Shown: positions 45,095 to 57,427, counted from the first letter of the stretch. The stretch is 64,000 nucleotides of DNA from Isoetes taiwanensis (GCA_021234155.1 JAJEKV010000066.1:6238800-6302799); one strand, 5' to 3'. A program made the numbers and translations. Notes: generated by a model from the letters alone, not told the origin.

Positions 45095-45749
45095 ATGATT
45101 TTTGTGTCTGGCTAAGGTACTTACTTAAATTTTAGTCTTATCTTCTGTTGATCCTTTTCTAACTTTATGAATTCAACGAGTGCAGCTACTGAGGCGTGAT
45201 GCGGGAGTGTTTTCCTTGTTAGGTGGACAAAACTTCAACAAAAAGCCCGAAACAGTTTGCATGTTTCGGCCCTTTTTTTGTTTTTTTGAAAACTGTTTCA
45301 CCCTTTTTTTTTCTTGTTTAATTGTGTAAATTCAGGCATTAGGCCTTTCTGAATCAGGCGTTAGTGCCATGTGAAACATCCGACCTAGTGCCCATATGAA
45401 TTCAGGCCATCGTTCCTTGCGTAAATCCAGGCCACTGTGCCTTATCTTTGTAACCAGGCCTTGTGCCTTTGAATGAAATGAAGGGCTCCACGCCTTTTAT
45501 AAAATTAACTTATGTATTATTGTAATCTTAATCTTTCCTTGTCTTATGCAATAGTAATAGTATGAAATTCTGGACAAACCAAAGTAAGCAAAAACTCAGA
45601 ATTTAATCTTTCCTTGTCTTATGTAGCAGTATGAAATTCTGAACAAACCCAAGTAAGCAAAAACTCAAAATTTGATATATTAATTGTATCTGTAAATTTC
45701 ACATAATTTACATCAGCAATACTTATATTTTTTCAGGACCTCAACTGCG

Positions 45750-46370
45750 TGCTTGGAATCCTTATCCAAGAAATTTGTTAGTTTCTTCTTACATAATCAT
45801 TCATATTCTCAACTCTTAGTAGACCTTCTAACCAAGGTCTTAACTGCTCGATAAGAAAATCACCTTCTCGACGAGATGGATGGTAGTGTTTGGTGTTACA
45901 ATTGTTCCTACAGCGTTCTTGTAGCCATGACAGAGTAGATCATCAATCAAGAGCGTGTTGTATTCAGCCCAAGTACCCTTGTATCTAGAATCTTAGTAGA
46001 TCTTGCGTAACCCCTTCAGCAAAATAGGCTTCTTATGCATTTTGTATGATATGTTTGTACACATGTCTGAACACCAAATGAAAATAAATTTTTCCGTCAG
46101 ACCTCTTAAAAATGTATGGTTCATGATCAAATTCAGAGTAATGCTATTGAAGGTACTCCAAATCGCAACCTTGAAGTGCTCCACACACCATTCCAAAAAT
46201 TCTATTGCTCTTGAGCGCATAACTAGTATATTCGTGTGGTTAAGATGTTTTGCCACTACCTCATCTTGGATGTTGGTTGGTAATAGTTCAACCCCTTTCT
46301 CAAACACTTTGCATAGGACTCCCTCTAGCTCGAAAAATAAAAGCTTCGTAGATGATTTAAGTCACTTCAT
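45750..46370 (-). pseudogene. Second FCP1/NIF-like HAD phosphatase relic
   Basis: Reading leftward from about 46350, one finds KLLFFELEGVLCKVFEKG, which is HAD motif I with both Asp positions read as Glu. AIEFLEWCVEHFKVAIWSTF (the motif II region) follows near 46190-46230. KKPILLKGLRKIY is near 46000, and an IDD motif region (EYNTLLIDDLLCHGYKNAVG) is near 45880. A stop after KIY and a later TAA break the frame. The same landmarks in the same order occur in the plus-strand relic at 16860-17552. A protein with ELE at motif I would lack the nucleophile, so even the intact form may have been inactive. Confidence 0.65.
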
Positions 46371-46499
46371 GCTTCGCAATGCAGAAGGACTGCCACGTCA
46401 AAGTAACTACAAATTATTCTGCAAACTTGACATCAAAGCATTAGGTGATGGCATTGAAGCCATTTTTTTGGATCAGGTCCACTCTTTCACCTCTTCTTA

Positions 46500-47740
46500 A
46501 AAATAATAAAAGCTAAGGCAATAAAAACAAGGGGGATTCACCTTTGGGTGCCATACAATGTGCCTCATTGACTCATTTTTTTTTTTTTTTTTTGGGGAGG
46601 GGGGGGTCTCAATCTATTTCCACATGTGTACGCATGAGTTAGAGGGGTTTTTGACCACTATTTGGATTAAATTATATATGGAAGGGGTCAAATTTGTCTT
46701 TCAAAAAATCATATACAGGGAAGTTTTTGGCCACCCTCTACACGCACATGGCATACCCTTTTTCGTATAGGTGCAACCCCTGAGATAAAAATATGAAGGA
46801 TATAAAGGATACTACTAGAGGTGTAAAGTGAAGATGAAAGGATACATTGTGTCTTGAGATTTGAAAAAGTTACAAGTCAAAAGGAAATTTAAAACATCAT
46901 AGAATATTGTGAAATGTATGGTTCTCAAGTCATGCATCAACTTGGATTATCAATAGAGAGATGACTGCACAATAAGTGACAAACTTACATGTTGAAGAAC
47001 TTGTGAATCATTAAGAATCTAATCTATTAGCATAAAGCTCTCATTTTTTCTTCCCAATGTTGAAGCTTTATCATAGTGCAATCATATTGCCATGCATCTA
47101 ATAATTTGGTTTGTCCAAGTACACATAAGATCCTGCTCAATCTAACACTTTAGACCCTTGCAACTTGTTATGTGTTGCCTTCATAACGTGTTTATAATTG
47201 TGACCAGTTATTAGATTCTTCTTAGATAAGACTTTATCTTATTGCAATGTTCTTATCTACATTAAACAATCAAACATGCCATCATACTTAGTTGTATGAA
47301 TATGTTTAAGCACTATTTTGATACGAAATAGAAATAAAATATATCACAAGCATACTCTAGTGAAAAGATTAGGAATTATTTATGGGTGATGAATCTAAGG
47401 ATCTCAAGATGTCTGCGAATCATATCTATTGGAGACATGAATCCAAGATCACGTGGTCTTTGCTATGAATTATTATATTAAAAAACATTGAACTATCAAA
47501 TTTGCATTTTTAATTCTCATTATCTTTCTACAACAGAATTAAGACCTTAATATAGATAGCTATAACATCAAATGGTGCGATGTATCTTATATTAACAAAA
47601 GTTTGATGCTTATAAAAAAGCAACCAAAATGCTTAAAGATGGAGTTAAAGATTGGCTTTTAATATTCGTGGAACCGTATGAGCTCAACCTTTGGAATGTT
47701 ACCTTTAAGCAAAAAAGGCAACTCTACGTGCTGAAAAGAT
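46500..47740. other. AT-rich intergenic region
   Basis: No gene recognised. A poly-T/G run lies at 46577-46606. Confidence 0.5.
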
Positions 47741-47746
47741 CTATAC

Positions 47747-48110
47747 ATTCTTCAGGCTACGGGTCACTGCAGGCTGGAAAGCCCTGTATGCAATGCAAAA
47801 CAACAGTCACAAGGCAGAGTTGTATGCATGGGGTCACCAGGCACACTTGTTCAGGGCCTTGGTTGAACCGGTCCTCCTCTATGGGGCAGAAGTGTGGGGG
47901 CCAGTGATATCCCTCACCGCTTGGAACGATCTAGAGTAGGTACAGAAGGCCTTCTTGGCCCGGGCACTGGGAGTGAAATCCACGGTTCCATATCAGATCT
48001 TGCTCCAGGAGACAGGCTTAGAGACCCCTCAAACTTTGGAAGTCATGGCCACAGAAGATGGGTCGGCCTGGGAAACCCAAGGCGAGGGGCCGCCGCACAA
48101 ACGGTCCCGA
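47747..48110 (+). mobile_element. LINE fragment F (post-RT region)
   Basis: The sequence reads FFRLRVTAGWKALYAMQNNS, then HKAELYAWGHQAHLFRALVE, and LLYGAEVWGPVISLTAWNDL. After a TAG it continues VQKAFLARALGVKSTVPYQI. It is colinear with 51922-52830 of copy D, but lacks the 671-bp insertion found there, so it shows the empty site. It is both 5'- and 3'-truncated. Confidence 0.85.
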
Positions 48111-48119
48111 TCAGCCATC

Positions 48120-49604
48120 ATGGACAGGTGAGAGTCATCCTCCATGAAGAAGGAGGCTCGGGCTAAGGCTAAGGCCCCCTCAGCGAGGCCAGCCCGGCCG
48201 GAAGGGATTGATTGCTCAGACCACATAGGAACTCCTGCCTCGGCAGAGAATTGGAGCCATGTCAAAGCGGGAGTGGAGGCTAACAGGATGGAGTCCTCGG
48301 CATCCCATGTGCTCAAAAGGCAAATCGGGGTCGAGAAGAACCGCATCCGTGGCTGGAGACCCGCCTTGACGCCGTGATGTGGAAGATGGCCTGGCCTTGC
48401 ACACTTCGAGCGCAACAGGCCGGGCGGGGAGGTTGCCGACATGGGGCCCGCCCTGGACTCGCGGTTCATCACTCCGGACACCATGACACGAGGGGGGAGC
48501 GCGAATGAGGAGGCGATGGTCCGCGGTGTCTCCGGCTTTGAGTCGAGGTGGGAGGCGGCCACCACCATGTAGCGCGAGGGCGGGAGCTGCTCTTAACAGC
48601 GGACAAACCGGGATCTTGAGAGTAAGATCGGAAGAGCAAGCCGGCCCTCGGCGCCCGTGTCTTTGGGGAGCTCGAAAGCTCTCCGCCACTCGCAGGCCCG
48701 AGGCTTGAGGGGTTGCGTGCAACCATCCACGAGCCGAGCGGGGTCTCCCGAGGTTCATAGTCCAGCTGCAGCGGTCGCGATGGGGAGATGGCCAAAGGCG
48801 GCCGCAAGAGCCGTGTGCTCCCCGACTTCACAGGTCGGAAGCGCCGGCTCGGACCGCTACCCGCCACGGCCTCCCACGGCCGCGGCCCACGCCCCCGCTT
48901 CTTTGCCAGCCCTCCCCAGCCACTCCATGCCATCGGCCCACACTCCAGCCCTCCACACCATCGGCCACCACCACCACCCCCAAAGGACAGACTTCGCCCA
49001 CCTTTTGATACGGTAGCGGAACTCGAGTACCTGCGGAGAGACCACAATCTGGTAGTTCGGGCATGCGAACGTGCAGGAGGAGAGTCTCACACAACATCCC
49101 AACACACATTCTCGATCGGATGACATTCCAAAGGGCAGTTCACATTTCTCGAAAGCGGCCCGCCCTTAGGGCTGTTGCCCGCCGTGGCCCGCATTGTCAT
49201 ATTCACCGGTTGCGGATGCAATACTGTCGCGTGATGCCATGGCTGCGCCAGGAGCCAGATCTTTGAAGGACATCCCCGTGACGGGCCAGGGACCCCACAC
49301 CCTGCGAGCCAGAGGCACGCAGCATGTGAGCCGGTCGGTCGAGGCATTCACCAAGGGGTGCCGCAGATTGCCCGAGGCAGATGCACATTTTCCCGACAGC
49401 TCTGCTGCCGGACCCGCAGCCCCAACGCTGGTGCCGCGAGGCCCCCGCGCTTCTCCTACCGCGGCCCCCCTTCTCCTCTCTGCTCCCTCCGGCCCACGCC
49501 CTCTCACCCACATCTTTGCCTCCGGCTCCATCTACTTCTCCCTTTCGGCCCCCTTCTTCCGTCCTCCCCTCGCTTTCGAGTGCGCATACCATCCTAACGA
49601 CAAA
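48120..49604 (+). other. GC-rich stretch, possible LINE 5' region/ORF1
   Basis: The region is conspicuously GC-rich and has long Pro/Arg/Ala-rich open frames in several frames on both strands, as expected from composition. The plus-strand frame 48788-49123 contains a Pro-rich linker followed by VAELEYLRRDHNLVVRACER, and 49194-49607 is another long frame. Its position just before the LINE endonuclease suggests ORF1 or a 5' UTR, but I see no CCHC knuckles and cannot support it further. Confidence 0.35.
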
Positions 49605-52600
49605 TAGGAATTGTGTCTCGGGTGGTCTCATGGAATGTCGAGGCTTCCCTTGGCGAGAAGGGGCAGTTTGAACTCGGTGGCGGCCGATATGGATCTCATC
49701 TTTCTCATGGAGACATGGGAGCATCTTGGTACCGCAGGCTACCCCCGATCTAGCCGGTTACCAACATTTCTGGGTCTTCAATACCTATCTGAGGACGGAG
49801 GGGTCATGGTGGAGTGGCTTGCTACTTTACGGACAACCTTGGCACATTCGGTTACCCTCGAGGATGACGACCGGATACAACCCGGTACTTGTGGGTTCGT
49901 GTGCATAATACCGGTGGCAACCCTCTTTTTACGGCGCTGTTATTTCCCTCACTTGTGAAAGCACCTTCTATCGCGGCCACCCGTCGCGGATAGGATGGAC
50001 CCTTATGTCGATCTATATGATGACATCACGGCAGCACCAGCGATTGGGTAGGGTCGTCCTTCTTGGAGATTTCAATGCCGCGGACGGGGGTAGAGGCAGC
50101 CCATGCGACTTGATCCCCTCACGGTGATGTCCTGCGCTTATTCCTGAAGCAACACAGCCACGAGGGTCGGATGACAAAATGTGTCACTACGCTTTTAGCC
50201 CGACCGGTTGCTCTGCTATGTGGCATTTTGACTTGATAATTTGCAATGGCCTTTCCACGGTGGCCCGATTCACATAGAAGTGCACATGCGAGCGGGACAA
50301 TCGGGGGGGTCTAGTGTGGTGGACTATGTGCTCAGTAGTTGCGCAAGATATGCATCTCATCCCTGCGTTTAGGGTGGGCGCAGACGATCGGGGATGAGGA
50401 GGTCGACTTCGGATCACCTCCCACTTTATTTGGACCTGGTTTGGCAAGCGGCGAGAACCCCCACTATACCAGCCCCTCGCCCGTCCTCGGTTGAGACTAG
50501 ATTATGGCGGCGAGGACCTACGCCAGATGCTCATGGGCCCCTCGGTAATTCTGCGGACCTCTCCACACTAGAGCAGCGACGGACCAGGTGACCCGCTATT
50601 GCGGGATCTCGGGGGCCGTGCTTTGGCGGGTACCCAGCGTCGCCCCGCTCGGGGTGAACAACATTCAGCGTAACCCGATGGTTTTGATGCGGTGTAAAAA
50701 CGCGGCGGCTCCGTCACATGCGGATCCAGTACCGGCTTACGGTACCACCACGATGCAGGCGCCCATCCCGGAACCTGGCGGTACCTTGCCGAACATCGAG
50801 GAGATGTTACGGCTGCTGGACACTCATCCTCGAACCTTTTTAGTATGAGTGCTTGAAGCCAACCCGCCCCTCACCGAGGGGACATCCCCACCGGGCAGTG
50901 GGAGCGGTGCTACGGCAATCTATGACCCGCCGAGGGGCGCATGCGCCCATACCCCCACGGGATGGCCCCCATTGGTTCGTGGGCGAGGATGTTGAGGAGG
51001 GCCTGCAACGGCCGGGCTAATGGGAAGGCAACCTCGATGGTATCTGGGCGAGTTACTTAAATGGGCAGGGCAACCGCTTGTGCGGTCCTCACTACCATTC
51101 ACCGAGCATTGCGGAAGGTCTCCCGACAATGGACCACAAGCGGTTTGTTCCCATTCACAAGGCGCGACCCACACCGTCCGCCAATTACCGGTGATCATGG
51201 TCGATTCGGTATTTGCCAAAGCTGCTGGCGGCATTCTCGAAAAGGTTGACCCATTGACCGGGCAGGGCAGCAGATGTCGAGCCCTCACACATGCGGGCTT
51301 TAGACCCCGCCACTCAACGATTGACCATATCTTTACACTGCGGGCGCGATTGAAGACAGCCAGAATCATCGGCCGGGACTTGTATTGCTTTGCTTTGTGG
51401 ACTTCGCGAAGGCTTTTGATCACGGTTCCCAGGAAAAGGCAGGCTAGATCTGCGTCAACCTGGGGCTCCAGCTGCACTCGCGAGAAATGCCATATCTGGT
51501 GTATGAGAGTTGTTTTAGCGGGATCGACGGGCCAAGCATTCACGATAGTATCGGGGTCAGCGGTTGCCCCCTCTCGCCAACACTTTTGGCCTCTACATTG
51601 TCCGGTTAAGAGCCGGCTTCGAGCATGGGGGGGATGGCATACGGCTTTTGCACGGTGTCATCCGCCCGCTCATCTATCTTGGGCGATCTTTGGCCTGGCT
51701 GCCCACACCCTGCTATCGCGGTCTCACCTGGATGCCCTAGACACATTTTGTCGGGGCTGGACATCTTGGCGTCAATCGGCCAAGACGGGGGTGGTTCTCA
51801 TATCCTCTTCACGTCACCCCATGCCTCCTGCACTCACATATCGGGGACAGCCTGTGGACGTCACACCCACCTACAAGTACCTAGGGGTGGAGTTCCCCTC
51901 CTCACTCTGCTGGGAGGCGTCTATCCGCTTGCGGGTGACAGCAGGCTGGAAAGCGCTTTATGCCATGCATAGAATAAATTACTACTCCTATATTTCTGTG
52001 TAGCCAAAATAGGTTTAGCTAAACTACCTTCAAATTGGGGCTAGAAGTTTCTAACACTTGGCTAAACTAAATGGTTTTTCTCCATCACAGTTTCTTGCTT
52101 TTGGCTAAACTTTCACAAAATGGAAAGGCAAATATTAGCCATCACGCTATAGTAATTTAAAAAATCCAAGTATTTTGGCAGACATTGAATTTATTATAAA
52201 TACATAAATCAAGACAAACATACATGAACATGTTCAAAAACCTAAAAAAAGGGGGACTATATTGTTCCTTTTCCTCTAATGCTTCAACTTTGTACTTGGA
52301 ACAAGAAAGAAAGTGAAAAAAAGAAAAAGAAAAAGAAAAATATATAACCCCTATTTGAAATTTCTTAAAGTTAGTACATACATTAGTGGTGAACTTCGTG
52401 CTAATCTATCCATTTTTCCAAGCCCACTCTATCTTAGTTTTAGCTAATCGATGTCCTGATGGATATGTCTAGAGGTAAAGGTTTGGCTATTCAACCTAAA
52501 AACTCACTAGGGCGGCAAAAAAAATAGGCTAAAATTTTCTTTTTTTTTGGGCATTTTTTCCATTTACTTTAGCCGTTTTTCTTGGCAAAAATGCTACAAA

Positions 52601-53765
52601 ATAGCCATTTGGCTAACCTTAGCCGTTATTTTATTCCATGATGCCATGCAGAACAATAGTCACCAGGCAGAGCTCTATGATTGGGGCCATCAGTCACATC
52701 TGTTCCGGGCACTGGTCGAGCCTGTCCTTCTGTACGGGGTCGAGGTTTGGGGCCCGGTCGTCTCTTTGGCGACCTGGAATGACTTGGAGCAGGTGCAGAA
52801 GGCATTTTTGGCACGGGCACTTGGGGGTGAAACCTTCATCCCCATCGGGCCTCTTTGCGGAAAAATGGATTCTTGCCGCTTAGTGAACGTATGATAGACA
52901 CATCGTCTATTTTGAGAAAGTGGTTACTATGGGTGATGCTCGGCTCCCTTTTTGGCTTACTGTGGCCATGGGTCCTTGGCTTAGGGCCTGTTGGAGGGTA
53001 AGAGATCATTGGTTCGCCCGGATGGAGCGTGCAGGGAGGACCAGATGCGTGCAGGTGGGCCGGACCCGATCGTGGCGACTGGCGGGATACCTGAAGCGCT
53101 TGTTTCCTTGGCAAACTCTGGAACCCGGCTCTAGAACAGGTCAAAATGGCCCATTACAAGGAGCACATCAACCCGTGTTAGCGTTTGCCACACTCTACGC
53201 GTTCCCGGTTGCCCACGAAAAGCGGACTCATTGCCTCCATTAGCCGAGGTGCCCACCATCTTACGCATCGGGCAGGCGGGTGGATTGGGGAGCTCCGCCC
53301 GGGCGAGCTCATCGGTCTTGTCAAGCGGGTGCCATTGAGGATGAGTCTCACACTTTTCAGTTGCCCGGCGTTCGGTCGGTCGGGCGGATGCAGCTCCTTT
53401 GTCTGTGCTCGGACTTGCCCTTGCATTTGCTGATGAACACACCCTCGATGCGTGCCACAGGGTTTGTACATTGAGGAGGTAATCTTGGACTGCGAGGTCA
53501 CCTCTCGCCCCGCTGGCTGCCCGCTAATTAGGCACCACGTGTGGTGCATGGCTTATATATTTGGATGTTTCTGCATTTTATATGTTAGGGGCCAGTTTAT
53601 CGCCAGGCTGATTCTTTGCCCGCGGTTTTTCCTCGAAAACCCTTGGCGGGGGTTTTAACCGGGCAATAATCCGGCTTGCTGCGTTTTTGTATTAGGTCCC
53701 ATAGGCCCGATTGGTCTCCGTGGACGATAAAAGTACCTTCCTTCCTTCCTTCCTTCCTTCCATTC
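49605..53765 (+). mobile_element. LINE copy D (endonuclease, RT, C-terminus, (TTCC)n tail), decayed
   Basis: The endonuclease begins near 49612 with RVVSWNVEASLGEKGQF and, in other frames, AADMDLIFLMETWEHLGTAG and RVVLLGDFNAADGG (near 50050), the APE-type GDFNA motif. The RT region covers about 51020-51970: AGFRPRHSTIDHIFTLRARL, FVDFAKAFDHGSQEK, SIGVSGCPLSPTL. At the catalytic site the expected YADD reads IYLGDL or IYLGRS, so the polymerase triad is lost. TPTYKYLGVEFPS is near 51868. After the 671-bp insertion it resumes with the post-RT region and ends with CCCATAGGCCCGATTGGTCT and CCGTGGACGATAAAA plus six TTCC units. Many frameshifts show it is defunct. Confidence 0.85.
51970..52640. mobile_element. 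671-bp non-coding insertion in LINE D, with 10-bp target duplication
   Basis: ATGCCATGCA occurs at 51960-51969 and again at 52641-52650. Removing the insertion and one copy restores the LINE codons GWKALYAM followed by QNNSHQAELYDWG, matching fragment F at 47765-47840. Ends are weakly inverted (AGAATAAATTA and TTATTTTATTCC). The interior has repeated GGCTAAAC/GTTTAGCC motifs and a GAAAAA tract but no long frame. A 9-10 bp duplication suggests a MULE-derived MITE; this is inference. Confidence 0.85.
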
Positions 53766-54640
53766 TGAGGGTCATATTTGAACGTCACATTATTTACTTC
53801 CAGAAGGTGGTGGCTATGGATGAAGCCCGGCTGCCCAACCTTGCTTTGGCAGTGGCGATGGGCCCACAGCGACTCAAAGCCTGCTGGAAAGACAAGCAAG
53901 CCCAGTGGTTCTCGCGATGGAATGTGCGAGCACGTGATGTGGACCCGGTGCATACCCGGAAGGAACGATTTGCCTTGAAGCGGGATTACTTGGATGCTTG
54001 CTTCATGGCCAAGCTTTGGGATCACGAGACCTTGTCACATGTCAAGGTGGCAAATTATCGACGGCAGTTACTCCCATGCTCAAGGGGGCCCACACCACTA
54101 CCCGCGCATCTACCCATGAAAAGCGGCCGAGGGTGATTGCTTCCATTAGCGACAGTGCACACCACCTCCCGCGTGAGACATGGAGATGGATTGGGGGCAG
54201 CGTGAGGGTGAGTGCTGTCGGTCTTTATCAGCGAGCCATTGAGGATGAAAGTCACGCCCTCGAGGCCTGTCCGTGTCACGAGCATATCCGGCTTCGGTAT
54301 GCTTTCGATTAGTTGTCCCCATTAGGCCCCTTGCATGAGCTACACCGAAAGCGGCCTGCAGTAGGCTTGTTGGGATCATACCTCCGGGGAGATAATGGAT
54401 CTGTGACTTCGGTTATGCCCCCATCAGTCCGACATTAACCTCAAATTGTACTTGTGATTATGTATATAAGCATGCGGTGTGTCGATCCCTTATTGCTACT
54501 AAGGTTTTCCCGAAAACCCTTGGGGGGGTTTTTAATCCCGGTAGTATCGCTGCTTTGCTCTCTCTTTGTACTTGGGTCCCATAGGCCAGTTGGTTTCCGT
54601 GGACGATAAAATCATATTCTATTCTATTCTATTCTTCACA
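53764..54640 (+). mobile_element. LINE copy E, 5'-truncated, (TTCTA)n tail
   Basis: It begins at the TTCC tail of copy D. An open frame (53711-54136) reads RHIIYFQKVVAMDEARLPNL, ALAVAMGPQRLKACWKDKQA and KRDYLDACFMAKLWDHETLS. Another (53998-54312) reads AHHLPRETWRWIGGSVRVSA then AIEDESHALEACPCHEHIRL, the C-terminal motif. The end is GGTCCCATAGGCCAGTTGGT, TCCGTGGACGATAAAA and a short TTCTA tail (54612-54636). It is closely related to D and A, but with a different tail unit. Confidence 0.85.
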
Positions 54641-54829
54641 GAGTATATATAGAAGTAATTCTATTATGATGGAATGTGTGAAGTCGGTCTTGCAAAAGAC
54701 AATTAGTGTGAGATGTTCCTCCTAGATTCCTCCAATATTCTTTTATATTTCCCTGGTTATAAAAGATTTTCCTCAAGCTTCCACAAGATTCCCTCATATT
54801 CCCTCATATTTTCAAAGGTTCCCTCAATC

Positions 54830-56440
54830 TTTATATTATAAAGTTTTACCATAAGTATTGGACCATGCCCTAATTTAGATGGTTCAGATTATCAAATTGC
54901 ATCCGAAGGCCAAGATTTAGTGCATGACTTCCCACCATTATCGCTTTGATCTCTTAAGAGGAAGAGGAAAAAGAAAAGGAGGATGAAAGGGAAAAATGAA
55001 GGGTAAAAAAGCACAAGGAAAAGGGGAAAAGGGAAGGTAAAAAAAATGGGAAAAAGAGGAAGATGAAAAGGTCGAGGAAAGGGCAAAATAGTATGGAAAA
55101 AAGGAAAAAAATAAGGTAAAAGAAAAGGGGGAGGGAGGAAAAGGAAGGGAAAAAGGACAACGGGAAAAGGGAAAGGGTGAGGAAAGGAGGAAAGGGGAAG
55201 GGAGAAAGGGGAAGAAAAAAATGGTGGAGAGATGAAAAAAGGCATGGGAAAATAAAAAGGGAAAGGAAAAACGAAAAAGGAGGTGAAAAGGGAAAAAGTG
55301 ACGGGAAAAAGGGAGAGGAAAATGGAAAAGAGGAAGAGGGGAGGGGCATGGGAAAAATTTGAAAAGGAAAAAGATGAGGAAAAGAAAAAAAGAAAGGGAA
55401 AAAGAGAATGGGAAAGGGGAAAGGAAAAAGAGAAAGGGGGATAGGGGGATAGGGAAATGTAAAAAGGGAAGAGGGGAAGAGGGTGAAAAAGGAGGAAAAG
55501 GAGCACGTAAAAATGGTGAGGAAAAACGAATTCAAAAAGGTATAAAAAAAATAAAAATAAAAAATGAAATGGAAAAGGAAGGGGAAAGGAAAGGGAAAAA
55601 AGGACACATGGAAATGAGAAGGGATGAAAAAGGAAGGCAAAGGGAAAAAAAAGGGAGGCAAAAAGATGGGGGAAAAGGGGTGCGAAGAAAAGGGAGAGGA
55701 AAATAAGAAAGAGGAAGGAAAAAAGGGCACGGGAAAAATGAAAGAGGCAAAGGGTGAGGAAAGGAAAGAAAGCACGGAAAAAGAGCATGAAAACGAAAAA
55801 GAAAAAGGAAAATAAGGAAAGGGGAAGAGGGTGAGAAAAGGAGGAAAAGGGACACGTAAAAAAGGTGGGAAAAAAGGAATGGGAAAAGGGAAAGGGAAAA
55901 AGAAAAGGAAAAGAAAGAGGGAAGGGAAAAGGGAAAAAGACATGGAAAAAAGGGAAAGGGTAAAGAATGGATAAAAAGGGAAGGAAAAGGAAAAGGGAGA
56001 TGGAAGGGGAGGGAGGGAAAGGAAAAAGGGTACAACAAAAAGGGGAGAGAGAAATGGGAAAATTTAGGCATGGGATAAAGAGGAAGAGGGTGGGAAAAGG
56101 AAGAAAAGGGGCACATGAAAAAAATGGGGTAAAGGAAACAAAAAAAAGGCATGGGAAAAGAGAACGGAAAGTGAAAAGGAAAAGGAAGAGGAAAGGGAAA
56201 AGGAAAAAGGGCACCGGAAAATTAGGAAGAAAGGGGAAACACTGAAAAGGGAAGGGAAAAAAGTCCATAAAAAAAAGGAGAAAGGGAAAAAAGAAAAGCG
56301 GAAAGGAAAGGGAATAGAAGGGGAGGGAGAAGGGGGTTAAAAAAACAAGGTGCTGCGCATGGAGGGTTGCCCTCCATGGCGCGAGGGTGAAGTGGCTTAA
56401 ATCATGCTTCACGGTCATGTTTTCACAATCAATCAAAATT
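54830..56440 (-). mobile_element. Polypyrimidine repeat element P, inverted copy
   Basis: On the minus strand the head (56405-56345) has ATGATTTAAGCCACTTCACC and the CATGGAGGG hairpin. The body (56340-54950) is C/T-rich, seen as A/G on the plus strand. The tail (54945-54830) reads ATAATGGTGGGAAGTCATGC, TCTTGGCCTTCGGATGC, AAATTAGGGCATGGTCCAAT and TTATAATATAAAG, matching 35850-35975. The head differs from that of the 33.9 kb copy. Phe-rich frames here (one of 551 codons) are artefacts of composition. Confidence 0.8.
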
Positions 56441-56449
56441 GCTACTTCA

Positions 56450-57250
56450 AAACAATAGAATACTTGATACCATGACTTTCTGATAACTGGCCTGAAGAAA
56501 TCTTTGGTGCTTGTCATAGAACAAGTATTGCAGAAGCATAAGGACAAGTCTTATAGAGCAGACAATGGAAATACATGTTTTGTTAGCATAGAAATGAGAG
56601 AACTTCTTGAAGACCTCTGCTCGGATTTTTGTCACTGAGAGTTTCAAACATCTGAGGAGCAGGTTTTTTTTTATTTTTGAAGAACGTGATACACTCAAAA
56701 TATTACAAAGTACTTCCAGAAGTAAGAAATGTCCCTGAAGCATCAATCACTTTTAGATGATCACTCCATATTGGAATTTTAATACGATCAGGCCAATTGG
56801 AGATCTGAAAGCAATTATACAACTTCTTACGAATTTTCTTGAAGCACCACCTGAGAAGAAATATGCTTATCATAAAAGACCTTTCTTCGCCTTCGCTTCC
56901 ATACACTCCATATTAGCCAAGACTTTGCCATGTGAAATGCAATCCTTTTAGAAGTAGTCCACTGATTTGGATAAATACCCAAAAGAAAGTGCTGACTATC
57001 CAAAGATACTCCAAAAAGAGAATGCAGCCAGGACCTAAGACTACTCAGCTCTGCACACAAATATAAACAGTGCTCCAATGTTTCAATGCACCGCTCACAC
57101 ATTGGGCAAAGTGGGCTTACTCCGGGCTTAAAGCGATGAACCATCTGATTAACTCTCAAAGAGCGATGAATCACCTGCCAAAGTAGAACATTTACCTTTG
57201 GAGGATTATATTTAGACCAAACAAGGTTCCAGATGGATTGCATTCTCAAT
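56450..57250 (-). mobile_element. LINE C-terminus with zf-RVT domain
   Basis: The frame 57249-56827 reads WNLVWSKYNPPKVNVLLWQV, then LCPMCERCIETLEHCLYLCA and LRSWLHSLFGVSLDSQHFLL. This is the zinc-binding region (zf-RVT type: K(V/L), LW, CxxC, E...H.L..C) that follows plant LINE reverse transcriptases. Sequence continues in other frames (LYNCFQISNWPDRIKIPIWS) to about 56460. The RT is missing at the 5' side. Confidence 0.8.
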
Positions 57251-57427
57251 CAAAAACATTCTCAATCAAAAACATTCCAGATGGATTGCCGTATCTCATT
57301 CTAGAATATACATTGATAATCTCAATCAAAAACTTGCTAAATGCTTACATTTGTAGAAGCCTTTCCAGAGCCTATATTGCAAATCCACTATATGAGTTTG
57401 CAATTTCCATGTCAAATATATTGACGA

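Noticed and set aside
48029-49724. Overlapping GC-rich frames of 110-190 codons on both strands
   Set aside because: High GC lowers stop frequency. No motif, zinc knuckle or consistent codon pattern favours one frame, so none is called a gene.
54892-56547. A 551-codon minus-strand frame and companion Lys/Glu/Gly-rich plus-strand frames
   Set aside because: This is again a purine/pyrimidine-biased repeat body; the composition alone keeps frames open, and no domain is visible.
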